DNA of 64,000 bases from Burkholderiales bacterium (lineage in GTDB: Bacteria > Pseudomonadota > Gammaproteobacteria > Burkholderiales > Nitrosomonadaceae): NCBI GenBank assembly GCA_024235735.1, contig JACKLU010000014.1, positions 1 to 64,000 of the forward strand, written 5' to 3'. The notes beneath the pieces were generated by a model. The model did not search any database, was not told the DNA's origin, and was given only the letters and a program-made list of their open reading frames with translations. Positions 43,900 through 53,651 of this stretch are shown piece by piece. Both the position numbers and the translations under genes were made by a program. Position 1 is the stretch's first letter, and each line of letters starts with the position of its first letter.

Positions 43900-44005
43900 T
43901 ATACGCTGGCGCCTATAAAATGCAACTTATGTTTGTTATCGCGTGACGGTTCAACTTAACGTTTTGGAGAATGAAACCAGCAGAGCAACGCACTAACTGC
44001 CGCTT

Positions 44006-44113
44006 CTACTCCCCATCGCATGCCCTTTGCAGTGCATCGAGATCAAATTTTTTCATCTGGAGAAATGCCCGGGTAATACGCGCTAATCTCTCGGGATTAT
44101 TATCCCGCATCAT
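44006..44113 (-). pseudogene. C-terminal fragment of a VOC/PhnB-like protein
   Basis: A 35-codon minus-strand frame reads MMRDNNPERLARIT, then RAFLQMKKFDLDALQRA, and stops. This closely resembles the last helix of VOC-superfamily PhnB-type proteins, which end in a DPxxxxRVMxAMLQMKKxDIxALxxA pattern. Nothing upstream resembles the rest of such a protein, so this is probably the tail of a deleted gene. It is too short for certainty. Confidence 0.4.
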
Positions 44114-44468
44114 TCTGTGGTCATGTTGCCCGGCGGGGTATCGTACAGCGTAGCGGTATTTGTGATTCTCGAATCAGGAAAAACAGAACAGCAAAAACTT
44201 GCCGCTTCTCTTGCTTCTTTGTCGAACCACAGATGCGAAAGGATTTTTTGTGTTCTTCATATTGCTTACGCGTGCACCAATTGCCTGAATCCCCCATACG
44301 CCATCCGTTTACAGTCAAACAGTTGATCCGATGAATTCATCAACTCCTTTATGTCAGAACCTTAAGACAATTCCATTGCCGCGGCATCGCTGCTCAACGA
44401 AGAATCCTGAATAGCGATCATTTCGGTAGAATCCTATATTTCCAATACATAATCAGGTCGGCAGTTCA

Positions 44469-47066
44469 ATGAAAAAAGAAACACCTCACACCCCCATGAT
44501 GCAGCAGTACTTGGGCATTAAGGCACAGTACAGCGATATGCTGCTGTTTTACCGCATGGGAGATTTTTATGAATTATTTTATGAAGATGCCGAGAAAGCC
44601 GCCGCCCTGCTCGATATCACGCTGACGCGACGCGGCGTCTCCGCCGGAGAGCCCATCAAAATGGCGGGAGTACCTTATCATGCGGCTGAGCAGTATCTGG
44701 CCAGACTGGTCAAGCTGGGAGAGTCGATCGCTATCTGCGAACAAGTTGGTGATCCGGCAACCAGCAAAGGGCCTGTGGCGCGCAAAGTCACCCGTATTGT
44801 CACACCCGGCACGCTGACCGATGCCGCGCTGATGGAGGACAAGCGCGACTGCCTTCTGCTGGCGTTATATGTACAGGATTCAACACTTGGCCTGGCATGG
44901 CTTAATCTGGCGGCAGGACAATTGCGATTGCTGCAAACATCGCCCGATTTGCTTACCAGTGAACTGGAACGATTACAGCCCGCTGAAATCCTCGTGCCTG
45001 AAGCGTACCAATCCGTGCATGGTCTAGCGGAACATTGGATCATAAAACATCTGCCACCCTGGCAATTTGATCATAAAAATGCAACTCTCAGTCTGACCCG
45101 GCATTTCAATACACAGGATCTTTCCGGTTTTGGTTGCGATGATTTATCGACAGCATTATGCGCAGCCAATGCCTTGCTGGAATATACCCGCCTGACTCAA
45201 GGCAGTGCCGCCATTCATCTGACCTCCTTGCAGTCTGAACGTGATAGTGCGTATGTACGCATGAATGCAGCCACGCGCCGCAATCTGGAGCTATCGGAGA
45301 CCATACGCGGAGAACGCGCGCCGACACTACTTTCCTTGCTGGATACTTGTTCCACCAGCATGGGCAGCCGTCTGATGCAATTCTGGCTACACCATCCATT
45401 GCGGGATTTGCCTGCTATTCAACAGCGGCTGGAGAGCGTGGCGAATCTGATTACACACAATATCTATATCGCGATCCATGAATGTTTGAAACATGTTGCC
45501 GACATTGAACGCATCACTGCGCGCATTGCACTGAAATCGGCGCGACCCAGAGACTTATCCGGTCTGCGCGATAGCCTGAAACAATTGCCTGGCGTGATCC
45601 ATGCACTGCATGGATGCACCGCGCACAGAATCATACACCTGACACAAGCTATTCAACCGGAACCGGAACTGGTCGATTTGCTCGAAAAGGCCATTCAGCC
45701 CGAGCCTGGGGTCGTACTGCGCGAAGGTAACGTCATCGCCGACGGTTACGACAGTGAATTAGATGAATTACGGACTTTACAGAACAACTGCGGCGCATTT
45801 CTGCTGCAACTCGAAGCGCAGGAAAAAGCGCGTACAGGGATACCCAATTTGAAGGTGGAATATAATCGCGTGCACGGCTTTTATATCGAGGTCACGCATG
45901 CGCACAGCGATAAAATACCCGAAAATTATCGCCGCCGGCAGACACTGAAAAGCGCCGAACGCTATATCACGCCCGAGCTCAAGGTTTTTGAAGATAAGGC
46001 CTTGGCCGCGCAGGACAGAGCTTTATCACGTGAAAAATACCTGTACGATGACTTGCTCGACAAGCTGTCAGGGTACGTACAGAACCTGCAGAAGATCGCC
46101 ACCGGCGTGGCGGAAATCGATGTCCTGAGCACCTTTGCGGAACGCGCGCAATCACTGGATTATTCTGTACCGGTGTTGTCGCACGAAAACATTATTGATA
46201 TTGAAGAAGGCCGTCATCCCGTCGTTGAGCGCCAGGTGGAGCACTATATCCCCAATGACGTGCAACTCGGTCAGCACCATTACAGCCAATGTCAGATGTT
46301 GATGATTACCGGCCCTAATATGGGTGGCAAATCAACCTATATGCGACAAACCGCACTGATTGCATTACTGGCGCATTGCGGCAGCTTTGTACCCGCAGCG
46401 AAAGCGCATATTGGTATTCTCGATCAGATTTTTACCCGTATCGGTGCATCGGATGATTTAGCTGGCGGACGCTCTACTTTCATGGTGGAAATGACGGAAG
46501 CGGCCAATATTCTGCATAATGCGACCGCACATAGTCTTGTGCTCATGGATGAAATCGGCCGCGGCACATCGACTTTTGACGGACTCGCGCTTGCTTTCGC
46601 CATTGCGCGTTATCTGTTGACTAGGAATCAGAGCTGTACGCTTTTTGCCACGCACTATTTTGAATTAACCGCGCTCGCGACGGAATTCAAACAAATCCGC
46701 AACGTGCATCTGGATGCCGTGGAGCATAAAAATCATATCGTTTTTCTGCACAAAGTCGCCGCGGGCCCGGCAAGCCGTAGTTATGGGTTGCAGGTTGCCG
46801 CTTTGGCCGGCGTTCCAGGCGCCGCCATTCGAATCGCAAAGAAGCACCTCTCGGCACTGGAAACCAATAGTCCGGACAAGCAACCACAACTGGATCTTTT
46901 TTTTGATGATAGCGCCACAGACGAGCATCACGCTTTAACCGAGACCTTCATTGAAAATCCTATCATTACCTCGCTGCAAGCCATTTCGCCTGATGAACTG
47001 ACGCCAAGACAAGCGCTCGAGCGGCTGTATCAGCTCAAACAGATGCTCAATGAGCAGCAACAGTAA
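44469..47066 (+). CDS. mutS: DNA mismatch repair protein MutS
   Basis: The 865-residue MutS recognises base mismatches and small loops and recruits MutL. The mismatch-reading Phe-x-Glu is in MGDFYELFYED near residue 35; connector and lever domains follow; the clamp lies around residues 430-550. The ABC-type ATPase has Walker A GPNMGGKSTYMRQ (about residue 615), GGRSTFMVEM as the signature, and Walker B LVLMDEIGRGTSTFDG. The C-terminus (LTPRQALERLYQLK) matches the tetramerisation tail. Full length and undamaged. It is the only plus-strand gene between 38.8 and 61 kb and is convergent with slyD. Confidence 0.98.
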   Translation: MKKETPHTPMMQQYLGIKAQYSDMLLFYRMGDFYELFYEDAEKAAALLDITLTRRGVSAGEPIKMAGVPYHAAEQYLARLVKLGESIAICEQVGDPATSKGPVARKVTRIVTPGTLTDAALMEDKRDCLLLALYVQDSTLGLAWLNLAAGQLRLLQTSPDLLTSELERLQPAEILVPEAYQSVHGLAEHWIIKHLPPWQFDHKNATLSLTRHFNTQDLSGFGCDDLSTALCAANALLEYTRLTQGSAAIHLTSLQSERDSAYVRMNAATRRNLELSETIRGERAPTLLSLLDTCSTSMGSRLMQFWLHHPLRDLPAIQQRLESVANLITHNIYIAIHECLKHVADIERITARIALKSARPRDLSGLRDSLKQLPGVIHALHGCTAHRIIHLTQAIQPEPELVDLLEKAIQPEPGVVLREGNVIADGYDSELDELRTLQNNCGAFLLQLEAQEKARTGIPNLKVEYNRVHGFYIEVTHAHSDKIPENYRRRQTLKSAERYITPELKVFEDKALAAQDRALSREKYLYDDLLDKLSGYVQNLQKIATGVAEIDVLSTFAERAQSLDYSVPVLSHENIIDIEEGRHPVVERQVEHYIPNDVQLGQHHYSQCQMLMITGPNMGGKSTYMRQTALIALLAHCGSFVPAAKAHIGILDQIFTRIGASDDLAGGRSTFMVEMTEAANILHNATAHSLVLMDEIGRGTSTFDGLALAFAIARYLLTRNQSCTLFATHYFELTALATEFKQIRNVHLDAVEHKNHIVFLHKVAAGPASRSYGLQVAALAGVPGAAIRIAKKHLSALETNSPDKQPQLDLFFDDSATDEHHALTETFIENPIITSLQAISPDELTPRQALERLYQLKQMLNEQQQ

Positions 47067-47101
47067 GAAAGGACGGACAGTTTTTGTTTAACCGTCGTCT
47101 G

Positions 47102-47581
47102 TTAATGCGCATGTCCATGCGGCCCATGTGCATGCTGATGTGCGATTTCTTCCGCTGTTGCCGGACGTATATCAATCACTGTGCAGGAAAAATTGAGCTT
47201 CATTCCTGCCAAGGGATGGTTACCATCAACAACCACCTTATCATCCTCAATATCGGTCACCGTATAGACGATAAACTCTTCCGAACCTTCCGGAGCACCC
47301 TCAAAACGCATGCCGACACTGACATTATCAGGAAATGCGCTGCGCGGCTCGATATGAATCAGACTGCCGTCATACTCACCAAAGGTATTTTCCGGTTCCA
47401 TTGAAACCGTGCAGGAAAAACCCACTGCTTTTTGGTGCAATGCCTCTTCCACCAGAGGAAAAATACCATCGTAACCGCCATGCAGATAACTGATCGGCTC
47501 ATCGGTTTTTTCAATAATATTTCCGGATGTGTCTGATAATTCGTAATGTAGCGAAACCACGGTATTCTTTTCTATTAACAT
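47102..47581 (-). CDS. slyD: FKBP-type peptidyl-prolyl isomerase SlyD
   Basis: A protein of about 159 residues with an FKBP domain interrupted by an insert-in-flap chaperone domain, as in SlyD. It starts IEKNTVVSLHYELSDTSGN, has ISYLHGGYDGIFPLVEEAL and the IF domain ENTFGEYDGSL, and ends with a short His-rich tail (HQHAHGPHGHAH). SlyD assists folding and binds Ni, Co, Zn or Cu through that tail. The E. coli tail is longer and has cysteines; this one does not. ATG at 47581 is chosen over an upstream TTG at 47593. Confidence 0.92.
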   Translation of the reverse strand: MLIEKNTVVSLHYELSDTSGNIIEKTDEPISYLHGGYDGIFPLVEEALHQKAVGFSCTVSMEPENTFGEYDGSLIHIEPRSAFPDNVSVGMRFEGAPEGSEEFIVYTVTDIEDDKVVVDGNHPLAGMKLNFSCTVIDIRPATAEEIAHQHAHGPHGHAH

Positions 47582-47639
47582 ATGTTTATTCAATCCAAGT
47601 AAAAAGTTTAACTATTTAAATACTGTCCATGAAAGACTA

Positions 47640-48086
47640 TTACGTATCCAATACCGCGATCGCAACAGTCACCAGACCGATAACCAGATTTAGTCCGATC
47701 AGCACCCGGATCTGCACCAAAGCTATACCTGCCGACTGCCATTCCTCCGCTGCCACATAGCGTTTAAACTTACGATACGCTGTAAAAAAAACGTGAAGAA
47801 AAATAAGTACCATCATCATACCCAAAGCGGCCATCAAATAGATGTTGAACGACAATTTTCCCAGCCCCCCCATCTCGGCAACCATATGAAAACCGCTCGC
47901 AAGAATTATCGTTACTGACAGCCACACCCAGTGAAAGAAACCGCCAAAGACAGCTTGCCAGAATTTAAACATCTCTGGCATTTGCAACTGTTGATTCACC
48001 ACGGGACGCAAGACCATATAGGCAAAAAACATGCCCCCCACCCAAATGACGACACCTAATAGATGTAAAACTTTCAGGACCTCCAT
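47640..48086 (-). CDS. Small CopD-family integral membrane protein
   Basis: A protein of about 148 residues with four transmembrane helices, resembling the isolated CopD domain: VLKVLHLLGVVIWVGGMFFAYM at the start and VFFTAYRKFKRYVAAEEW before the last helix. His and Trp at the start of helix 1 are typical of the family. It is not fused to other domains, unlike the CopD at 16.3-18.4 kb. ATG at 48086 follows GAAGGAAT; the frame extends to a TTG at 48104. Function unknown; membrane copper or redox handling is only suggested. Confidence 0.78.
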   Translation of the reverse strand: MEVLKVLHLLGVVIWVGGMFFAYMVLRPVVNQQLQMPEMFKFWQAVFGGFFHWVWLSVTIILASGFHMVAEMGGLGKLSFNIYLMAALGMMMVLIFLHVFFTAYRKFKRYVAAEEWQSAGIALVQIRVLIGLNLVIGLVTVAIAVLDT

Positions 48087-48116
48087 ACTGATTCCTTCGC
48101 ACAAAATTCTGATAAT

Positions 48117-48695
48117 TCAATCATTGCTGCTTCCAATCGCCTTCACAGGAGAAAAACTCCGCCGATGTATTTCTGTGGCGCCATAGCGTTCGAGTGCGGC
48201 AAGATGTGCTTTTGTAGGATACCCCTTATGCCGATCAAATCCATACTGCGGAAAAAGCAAATGGTGCGCCATCATTTCCGCATCGCGCGCAGTCTTTGCC
48301 AGAATTGACGCCGCTGCAATCTCCGCAATCAAAGCATCGCCTTTTATAACGGTCGTTACCGGAATCCTGATCTTTGTTGGTGCATGCACACCATCGATTA
48401 AAACACTGTCCGGCATCACCGGCAACCGCGCAATGGCGCGTTGCATTGCCAGTAATGTCGCCTGCAGGATATTCAACTGGTCAATTTCCGCCACCGAAGC
48501 AGACGCCACACTCCAGGCCAGGGCACGTTCCTTGATCAAGGCGGCAAAATAATCACGTTTTTTTTCGTTTAATTGCTTGGAATCCGCCAAACCGGCAATA
48601 CCATGTTCCGGACCTAAAATGACACATGCCGCGAAAACAGGACCGGCAATCGGACCGCGGCCCGCCTCATCAACACCAGCGATTAATCGGCTCAC
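48117..48695 (-). CDS. rnhB: Ribonuclease HII
   Basis: The 192-residue RNase HII cleaves the RNA strand of RNA:DNA hybrids and single ribonucleotides in DNA. Catalytic residues are in AGVDEAGRGPIAGPV (Asp, Glu), VLIDG (Asp) and AASILAKTARDAEM (second-shell and last Asp). The start codon is GTG at 48695. It closes the envelope cluster, 44 bases after fabZ; in most betaproteobacteria lpxA and lpxB lie between these two. Confidence 0.95.
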   Translation of the reverse strand: MSRLIAGVDEAGRGPIAGPVFAACVILGPEHGIAGLADSKQLNEKKRDYFAALIKERALAWSVASASVAEIDQLNILQATLLAMQRAIARLPVMPDSVLIDGVHAPTKIRIPVTTVIKGDALIAEIAAASILAKTARDAEMMAHHLLFPQYGFDRHKGYPTKAHLAALERYGATEIHRRSFSPVKAIGSSND

Positions 48696-48739
48696 ATTAC
48701 AAGCTGATTAGAATGTTGCCTTACTATTCAGGAAAACAG

Positions 48740-49174
48740 TTACACGCTTCTGGCCGTGCACATCAGCTTAGCTTCCGTGACCAGCTGATCGTCGACCTCC
48801 GCCCGAACTGAATATTTCCACAACCCTTTTATCTGGCGATCAATGGTGGCTTTGAGAATAAGCTGATCTCCGGCTGTTACCGGTTTTTTGAAACGCACGC
48901 CATCAATGCCCACAAAATAATAGACCGAATCCTCCTTGCGGGTATTTTCTTCTGTTTTCAGTGTCAGCAGTGCCGCGGCCTGCGCCAGCGCTTCAACAAT
49001 CAGCACACCCGGCATTACAGGATGGTGGGGAAAATGCCCGGCAAAAAAGGGCTCATTAATGGATACGTTTTTTAACGCAACAATATCTTTTCCCGCATCA
49101 ATGGAAATAACTCTATCCACTAATAACAATGGATAACGATGCGGCAAGTATTTAAGAATTTCATGAATATTCAT
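48740..49174 (-). CDS. fabZ: 3-hydroxyacyl-ACP dehydratase FabZ
   Basis: The 144-residue hot-dog-fold enzyme dehydrates 3-hydroxyacyl-ACP in fatty-acid elongation. It has LPHRYPLLLVDRV at the start and the active-site loop GHFPHHPVMPGVLIVEALAQ with catalytic His and Glu. Normal length. In this cluster it is immediately behind skp (34 bases), where lpxD is usually found. Confidence 0.96.
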   Translation of the reverse strand: MNIHEILKYLPHRYPLLLVDRVISIDAGKDIVALKNVSINEPFFAGHFPHHPVMPGVLIVEALAQAAALLTLKTEENTRKEDSVYYFVGIDGVRFKKPVTAGDQLILKATIDRQIKGLWKYSVRAEVDDQLVTEAKLMCTARSV

Positions 49175-49208
49175 TTGTAGTTTCCTTTTCTGATTCAGAT
49201 TTCAAGAA

Positions 49209-49769
49209 TCATTGTGAGGCAGCGCGGCCGTTCAAGACTTCAATCACCTGATCAGTGATGTCAATGCGTTGACTGCGATAGACTGAATCCTGCAACTGCA
49301 GAATAAGATCATAGCGTTCTTTTTCAGCAATCTGCTGAATCGCCTGATCAATCAGATTGAGAATAACGCCGTACTCTTCGTTCTGACGCGCAGTCAAATC
49401 CTCGCGCATCTGGCGTTGCGCCCGCTGATAAGTGCGACTTAGATTGGCAAGCTCACGTTCCAGCTCAAGCCGGTCGGTGTCACTCAGTGTCGCGCCTTTC
49501 TTTTCCAGCCGATCCTGCATCACCCGGGTCTGCTCAGCCATTTCCTTTATTTCAGCATCCCGTGGGAGAAATTCCTGATCAATTTTTTTGTGTGCTGCCA
49601 GTGCGGGGCGCGATTCACGCAGAATTTTTTCGGTGTTAACCACGCCGATCTTGATTGTATCGTTGGCATAAGCAATACCAGACTCTGGTGACAGTGTCAG
49701 GATAAGCGTTATCAAAATATATCGCCACAGGAAATTCAAGTGCAACAGATGCCTCCAACTGGTCATCAC
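49209..49769 (-). CDS. skp: Periplasmic chaperone Skp/OmpH
   Basis: The 186-residue protein has a signal peptide (to GIAYAND) and the OmpH pattern: a strand IKIGVVNTEKILRES, then a long coiled-coil hairpin rich in Glu, Arg and Gln, and a C-terminal strand ERYDLILQLQDSVYRS. Skp trimers hold unfolded outer-membrane proteins on the way to BamA, which is encoded just upstream (5-base gap). Confidence 0.92.
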   Translation of the reverse strand: MMTSWRHLLHLNFLWRYILITLILTLSPESGIAYANDTIKIGVVNTEKILRESRPALAAHKKIDQEFLPRDAEIKEMAEQTRVMQDRLEKKGATLSDTDRLELERELANLSRTYQRAQRQMREDLTARQNEEYGVILNLIDQAIQQIAEKERYDLILQLQDSVYRSQRIDITDQVIEVLNGRAASQ

Positions 49770-49774
49770 GCAAA

Positions 49775-52102
49775 TCAGAACTGCTGCCCAAAAAGAAACT
49801 GAAACGCCTGTATATTATCTTCCGGTTTCTCATTAAGCGGCTTGGCCAGACTGACTTTCAATGGGCCCATCGGTGATATCCAGGTCACCGAAATACCTGC
49901 GGAATAGCGCATCAAGTCCGAAAACCCTCTTTCGATAAGCACACCATTTTCATCATACTTTGCCTTGAATCGATCAAATACCGTCCCCGCGTCGACAAAA
50001 GCACCCAGACGGACTGAACGATCGTCTTTCATGAAGGGCATGGGAAACAACAACTCGAGATTGGCTACGAGACGTTTGCTGGCGCCTAGTGCAAAGGTTC
50101 TGTCCGAGTTCGGAATACCTTCTCTCGGACCAAGCGAATTCAGATCATATCCGCGTATTGAATTATTGCCACCAGCAAAAAAGTTCTTGAAGAATGGCAA
50201 TGGTTTTCCTGAATAACCATCACCTATGCCAAATTCAGTATTCAGAAATAACGTAAACATCTGGGTCAGCGGAAAATACGTTCTCTGGTTATAGCTGACT
50301 TTATAATAATTCAGGTCGGCGCCCGGAACGCTGGCTTCGGCAAACAAACGGTGCGTAGTGCCTGACGTGGTATAAATGGCACTATCGCGTCTGTCCCTCG
50401 CCCAGCTCACCGTCACGGGAAGATTATTTGTGGTGCTGCCAAATTGTTCGACAAACCGAACGGTACGCGGCAGACTGTCTGCAAACGTGTCTATACTGGT
50501 TTGCTCAGCGCCCGCGCTGAACGATACGATGTCATTCTCGGCAATGGGAATACCAAAGCGCATGATGGCGCCCGTGGTTGTCGTTCTGAATGCATTAACT
50601 CTGGACAGGCGTGAGGTATTCAAATTTCTGCGGAATACATCGAATCCCAGGCTGACACCATTGACCGTAAAGTATGGATTTGTAAAGGATGCGGAAAAAA
50701 CGCGATTAATCCTGCCTGTATTAACTTGCAGGCTTAAATGATTGCCTGTACCAAAGATATTATCCTGTGAAACAGAACCATTCAGTATCAATCCCTCACG
50801 ATCCGAAAACCCTGCGCCGAACATCACAGCGCCGGTTGGCTTCTCGGTTACCCGAACATTGACATCAACCTGATCAGGTGCATCGGGAACCGGCGGCGTT
50901 TCCACATCCACGCTGTTGAAAAAGAACAGGCGGTCAGCGCGCTGCCTGGAAAGATTGATTTTTGATGTCGAATGCCACGCGCCTTCCATCTGCCTGAATT
51001 CTCGGCGAATCACTTCATCCTTGGTTCGATCATTGCCGGAAATATTGATCCGGCGGATATAGACACGCCGTCCTGGATCAATGAAAAATGTGAATCCCGC
51101 TTGCAGATTCTCAGGATCAAGATCGGGAGCGGCGTTGACATTGGCGAATGCGTAACCGTCATCCCCCAGGCGATCAGTAATCAACTTGATGGATTCCGTC
51201 AGCTTTTGGCGCGCGAACACATCACCGGGCTGCAGCAATATCAGTTTTCTGAGCTCTTCTTCGGGGACCAGCAATTCACCGGCAAGATTGATGTCGGATA
51301 CGGTGTATTGTTTCCCTTCGGCAATATTGACAGTGATATAAATATCCTGCATGTCAGGCGTGATTGAAACCTGCGTGGACTCGATACTGAATTCCAGATA
51401 ACCGCGATCCAGATAATATGAACGCACTGTTTCCAGATCTGCAGATAATTTCTGCTTGGAATACTGGTCGTTTTTCGTAAACCAGGTCAGCAGTCCCGGT
51501 GTCGTCAAGACAAAAAGACCGCGCAAGGTTTTGTCATCGAAAGTTTCATTACCGACAAAGCTGATCTGTCTGATGCGCGCTGTTCGTCCTTCCTTGATAT
51601 CAAAATTGATCGCGACGCGATTGCGCTCCAGCGGCGTTGTCGTTGTTGTGATTTGAACAGCATATTTGCCGGTGCTGATGTATTGCCTTTTCAGTTCCTG
51701 TTCAGCGCGATCAAGCATGGAGCGGCTGAATATCCGGGATTCCGACAATCCCGCCTGTTTCAGGCCTTCCTTGAGTTTGTCTTTCTCAAAAGCCTTTGCA
51801 CCTGTGATGTTTATCTGTGCTATCGCCGGACGCTCCTCAACCTGCACAATCAGCACACCACTCTCGGCTTTCAGTTTAACGTCCTTGAAGAAACCGGTTG
51901 CATACAACGCCTTGACTGCCGCAGTCGCTTTTGCCGTATCGAGCGTATCACCCACCTTCACGGGCAGATAACTGAACACTGTGCCCGCCTCTGTCCGTTG
52001 AATGCCTTCGACACGAATATCGACGACTACAAACGACTCGTCCGCCAAGGCTGGAAATGCGCACAAAAAGACAACCAGCGCAACAAAGGATTTGAAGATC
52101 AT
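49775..52102 (-). CDS. bamA: Outer-membrane protein assembly factor BamA
   Basis: The 775-residue core of the BAM complex folds and inserts outer-membrane beta-barrels. A signal peptide ends PALADE. Five POTRA domains cover about residues 22-420 (starting VVVDIRVEGIQRTEAGTVF), then a 16-strand barrel with the conserved loop-6 motif region (FFAGGNNSIRGYDLNSLGP, the VRGY/F-type motif reading IRGY) and C-terminal FQFLFGQQF ending in Phe. Intact. Confidence 0.97.
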   Translation of the reverse strand: MIFKSFVALVVFLCAFPALADESFVVVDIRVEGIQRTEAGTVFSYLPVKVGDTLDTAKATAAVKALYATGFFKDVKLKAESGVLIVQVEERPAIAQINITGAKAFEKDKLKEGLKQAGLSESRIFSRSMLDRAEQELKRQYISTGKYAVQITTTTTPLERNRVAINFDIKEGRTARIRQISFVGNETFDDKTLRGLFVLTTPGLLTWFTKNDQYSKQKLSADLETVRSYYLDRGYLEFSIESTQVSITPDMQDIYITVNIAEGKQYTVSDINLAGELLVPEEELRKLILLQPGDVFARQKLTESIKLITDRLGDDGYAFANVNAAPDLDPENLQAGFTFFIDPGRRVYIRRINISGNDRTKDEVIRREFRQMEGAWHSTSKINLSRQRADRLFFFNSVDVETPPVPDAPDQVDVNVRVTEKPTGAVMFGAGFSDREGLILNGSVSQDNIFGTGNHLSLQVNTGRINRVFSASFTNPYFTVNGVSLGFDVFRRNLNTSRLSRVNAFRTTTTGAIMRFGIPIAENDIVSFSAGAEQTSIDTFADSLPRTVRFVEQFGSTTNNLPVTVSWARDRRDSAIYTTSGTTHRLFAEASVPGADLNYYKVSYNQRTYFPLTQMFTLFLNTEFGIGDGYSGKPLPFFKNFFAGGNNSIRGYDLNSLGPREGIPNSDRTFALGASKRLVANLELLFPMPFMKDDRSVRLGAFVDAGTVFDRFKAKYDENGVLIERGFSDLMRYSAGISVTWISPMGPLKVSLAKPLNEKPEDNIQAFQFLFGQQF

Positions 52103-52105
52103 TTT

Positions 52106-53473
52106 TTAACCAGTAGTAAGTCGGCTTATATCGTTATAAATTGCGAATGTCATCAGCGTAAACAACATGGCCAAACCAACTCTCTGACCGATAATCATGA
52201 TCTTTTCCGAAACCGGTGATCCTTTAATAACCTCAATTGTATAATACATTAAATGTCCGCCATCCAGAACCGGAATGGGCAACAGATTCAGCACCGCCAG
52301 ACTGACGCTGATCAACGCCAGAAATGCCAGATAGGAAACCAGCCCCATCTGTGCGGATTGGCCGGCGTAATCCGCGATGGATATCGGTCCGCTGACATTT
52401 TTCCAGGATACATCGCCGAAAATCATCTTGTATAGCATCCGTAGCGTCAGCGCCGTTGTTTCCCATGTTTTTTCCAGCGCTTTTCTGACTGCTTCACCAG
52501 CCGGATAGGTTACAATCACGCGCAGCGCTTCAAAAGCGGATTGATCAATTACCGGCGTGACACCAATCCTGCCGATTGTACGGCCATGTTCGATTTCTTC
52601 CTGGGGTGTCACGTTCAATTCAATGATTTGCCCATGACGCAGAATCTCCAGAACCAGAATGCGGCCAGGATTGGACTGTATTTCCGGCACAAATTCCATC
52701 CAGCTGTCAATCGTTTTATCATTGACAGCCAGTATTTCATCGCCAGCCATCAATCCCGCGCGCGCGCCTGCGCCTCCCGACATTACTTCAGCGACAACAG
52801 GCCTGATTTCAGGCTGGTAGGCATTAAATCCTATTTTTCCAAGTACATCGCCTTCCAGTTCGTCAGGATGGATACCGCTCAAATCCAGTTGTCGCCAATT
52901 AATTTCGCCGCGCTGATTGACTGTTTCAACAGTGACATCCGAGGATTGATTAACGGCATAGCGTAATAAGGTCCAGCGAACATCCTGCCAGCTCACAATC
53001 GCTTCATTCTGGATTCTGACGATTGTTTCGCCTTCCTCGAACCTTGCCTGAGCCACCGGCGTATCAGATGCAGCGGAACCAATGACCGGTTTAACACCTT
53101 CCACGCCCAGTACAAACATCAGCCAGTACATAACAATCGCCAGCAGAAAATTAGCCAGCGGGCCCGCCGCGACAATGGCAAATCGCCGCCCTACGGGTTG
53201 CCGATTAAACGCCCGCGACAATTCGCTTTCAGCTACACGGCCTTCATTCTCATCAAGCATTTTGACGTAGCCACCGAGAGGAATCGCCGCGACAACCCAT
53301 TCCGTCTGATCCTTGCCAATACGCTTGCGGAATATCGGCTGGCCAAAGCCTACCGAGAATCTCAATACTTTGACCCCGTTCCAGCGGGCCACCAGATAGT
53401 GCCCGAATTCGTGAAAAGTGATCAATATGCCCAGGGCAACGACAAAAGCGATTAACGTAAAGAGTATTGACAT
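52106..53473 (-). CDS. rseP: Site-2 metalloprotease RseP
   Basis: The 455-residue inner-membrane zinc protease cleaves anti-sigma factors such as RseA and remnant signal peptides. Zn motif HEFGHYLVARWNG is in helix 1 and the third ligand is in LLPIPVLDGGHLMYY in a late helix. Two PDZ-like regions lie between (for example GGAGARAGLMAGDEILAVND). Full length, directly upstream of bamA (3 bases). Confidence 0.96.
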   Translation of the reverse strand: MSILFTLIAFVVALGILITFHEFGHYLVARWNGVKVLRFSVGFGQPIFRKRIGKDQTEWVVAAIPLGGYVKMLDENEGRVAESELSRAFNRQPVGRRFAIVAAGPLANFLLAIVMYWLMFVLGVEGVKPVIGSAASDTPVAQARFEEGETIVRIQNEAIVSWQDVRWTLLRYAVNQSSDVTVETVNQRGEINWRQLDLSGIHPDELEGDVLGKIGFNAYQPEIRPVVAEVMSGGAGARAGLMAGDEILAVNDKTIDSWMEFVPEIQSNPGRILVLEILRHGQIIELNVTPQEEIEHGRTIGRIGVTPVIDQSAFEALRVIVTYPAGEAVRKALEKTWETTALTLRMLYKMIFGDVSWKNVSGPISIADYAGQSAQMGLVSYLAFLALISVSLAVLNLLPIPVLDGGHLMYYTIEVIKGSPVSEKIMIIGQRVGLAMLFTLMTFAIYNDISRLTTG

Positions 53474-53651
53474 GTCTGTTCAGTATTACGCGCAGAAAGG
53501 AGAGGCTTTTTTATTTCATTCATCAGTCAGTTGAGTTACTGAAAATCGATTTCGGTTGTGTTCACTTTTGTGCATGACTGAGCAGTCCAAGTCGTAATCT
53601 TACCATTAGAAAAAAGTCGTGGCATGGAAAAGCAATAAAAACCGCTTTTGC

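Larger units (their letters stand above)
43724..44468. other. Spacer between the TonB receptor and mutS
   Basis: These 745 bases hold the receptor's iron-box promoter region (43.79-43.90 kb), the short VOC-type relic at 44.0-44.1 kb and about 350 bases upstream of mutS, in which no gene is recognised. Confidence 0.5.

Noticed and set aside
44117..44326. Small plus-strand frame upstream of mutS
   Set aside because: It has no ribosome-binding site and no recognisable protein, and it overlaps unrelated short frames on the other strand.
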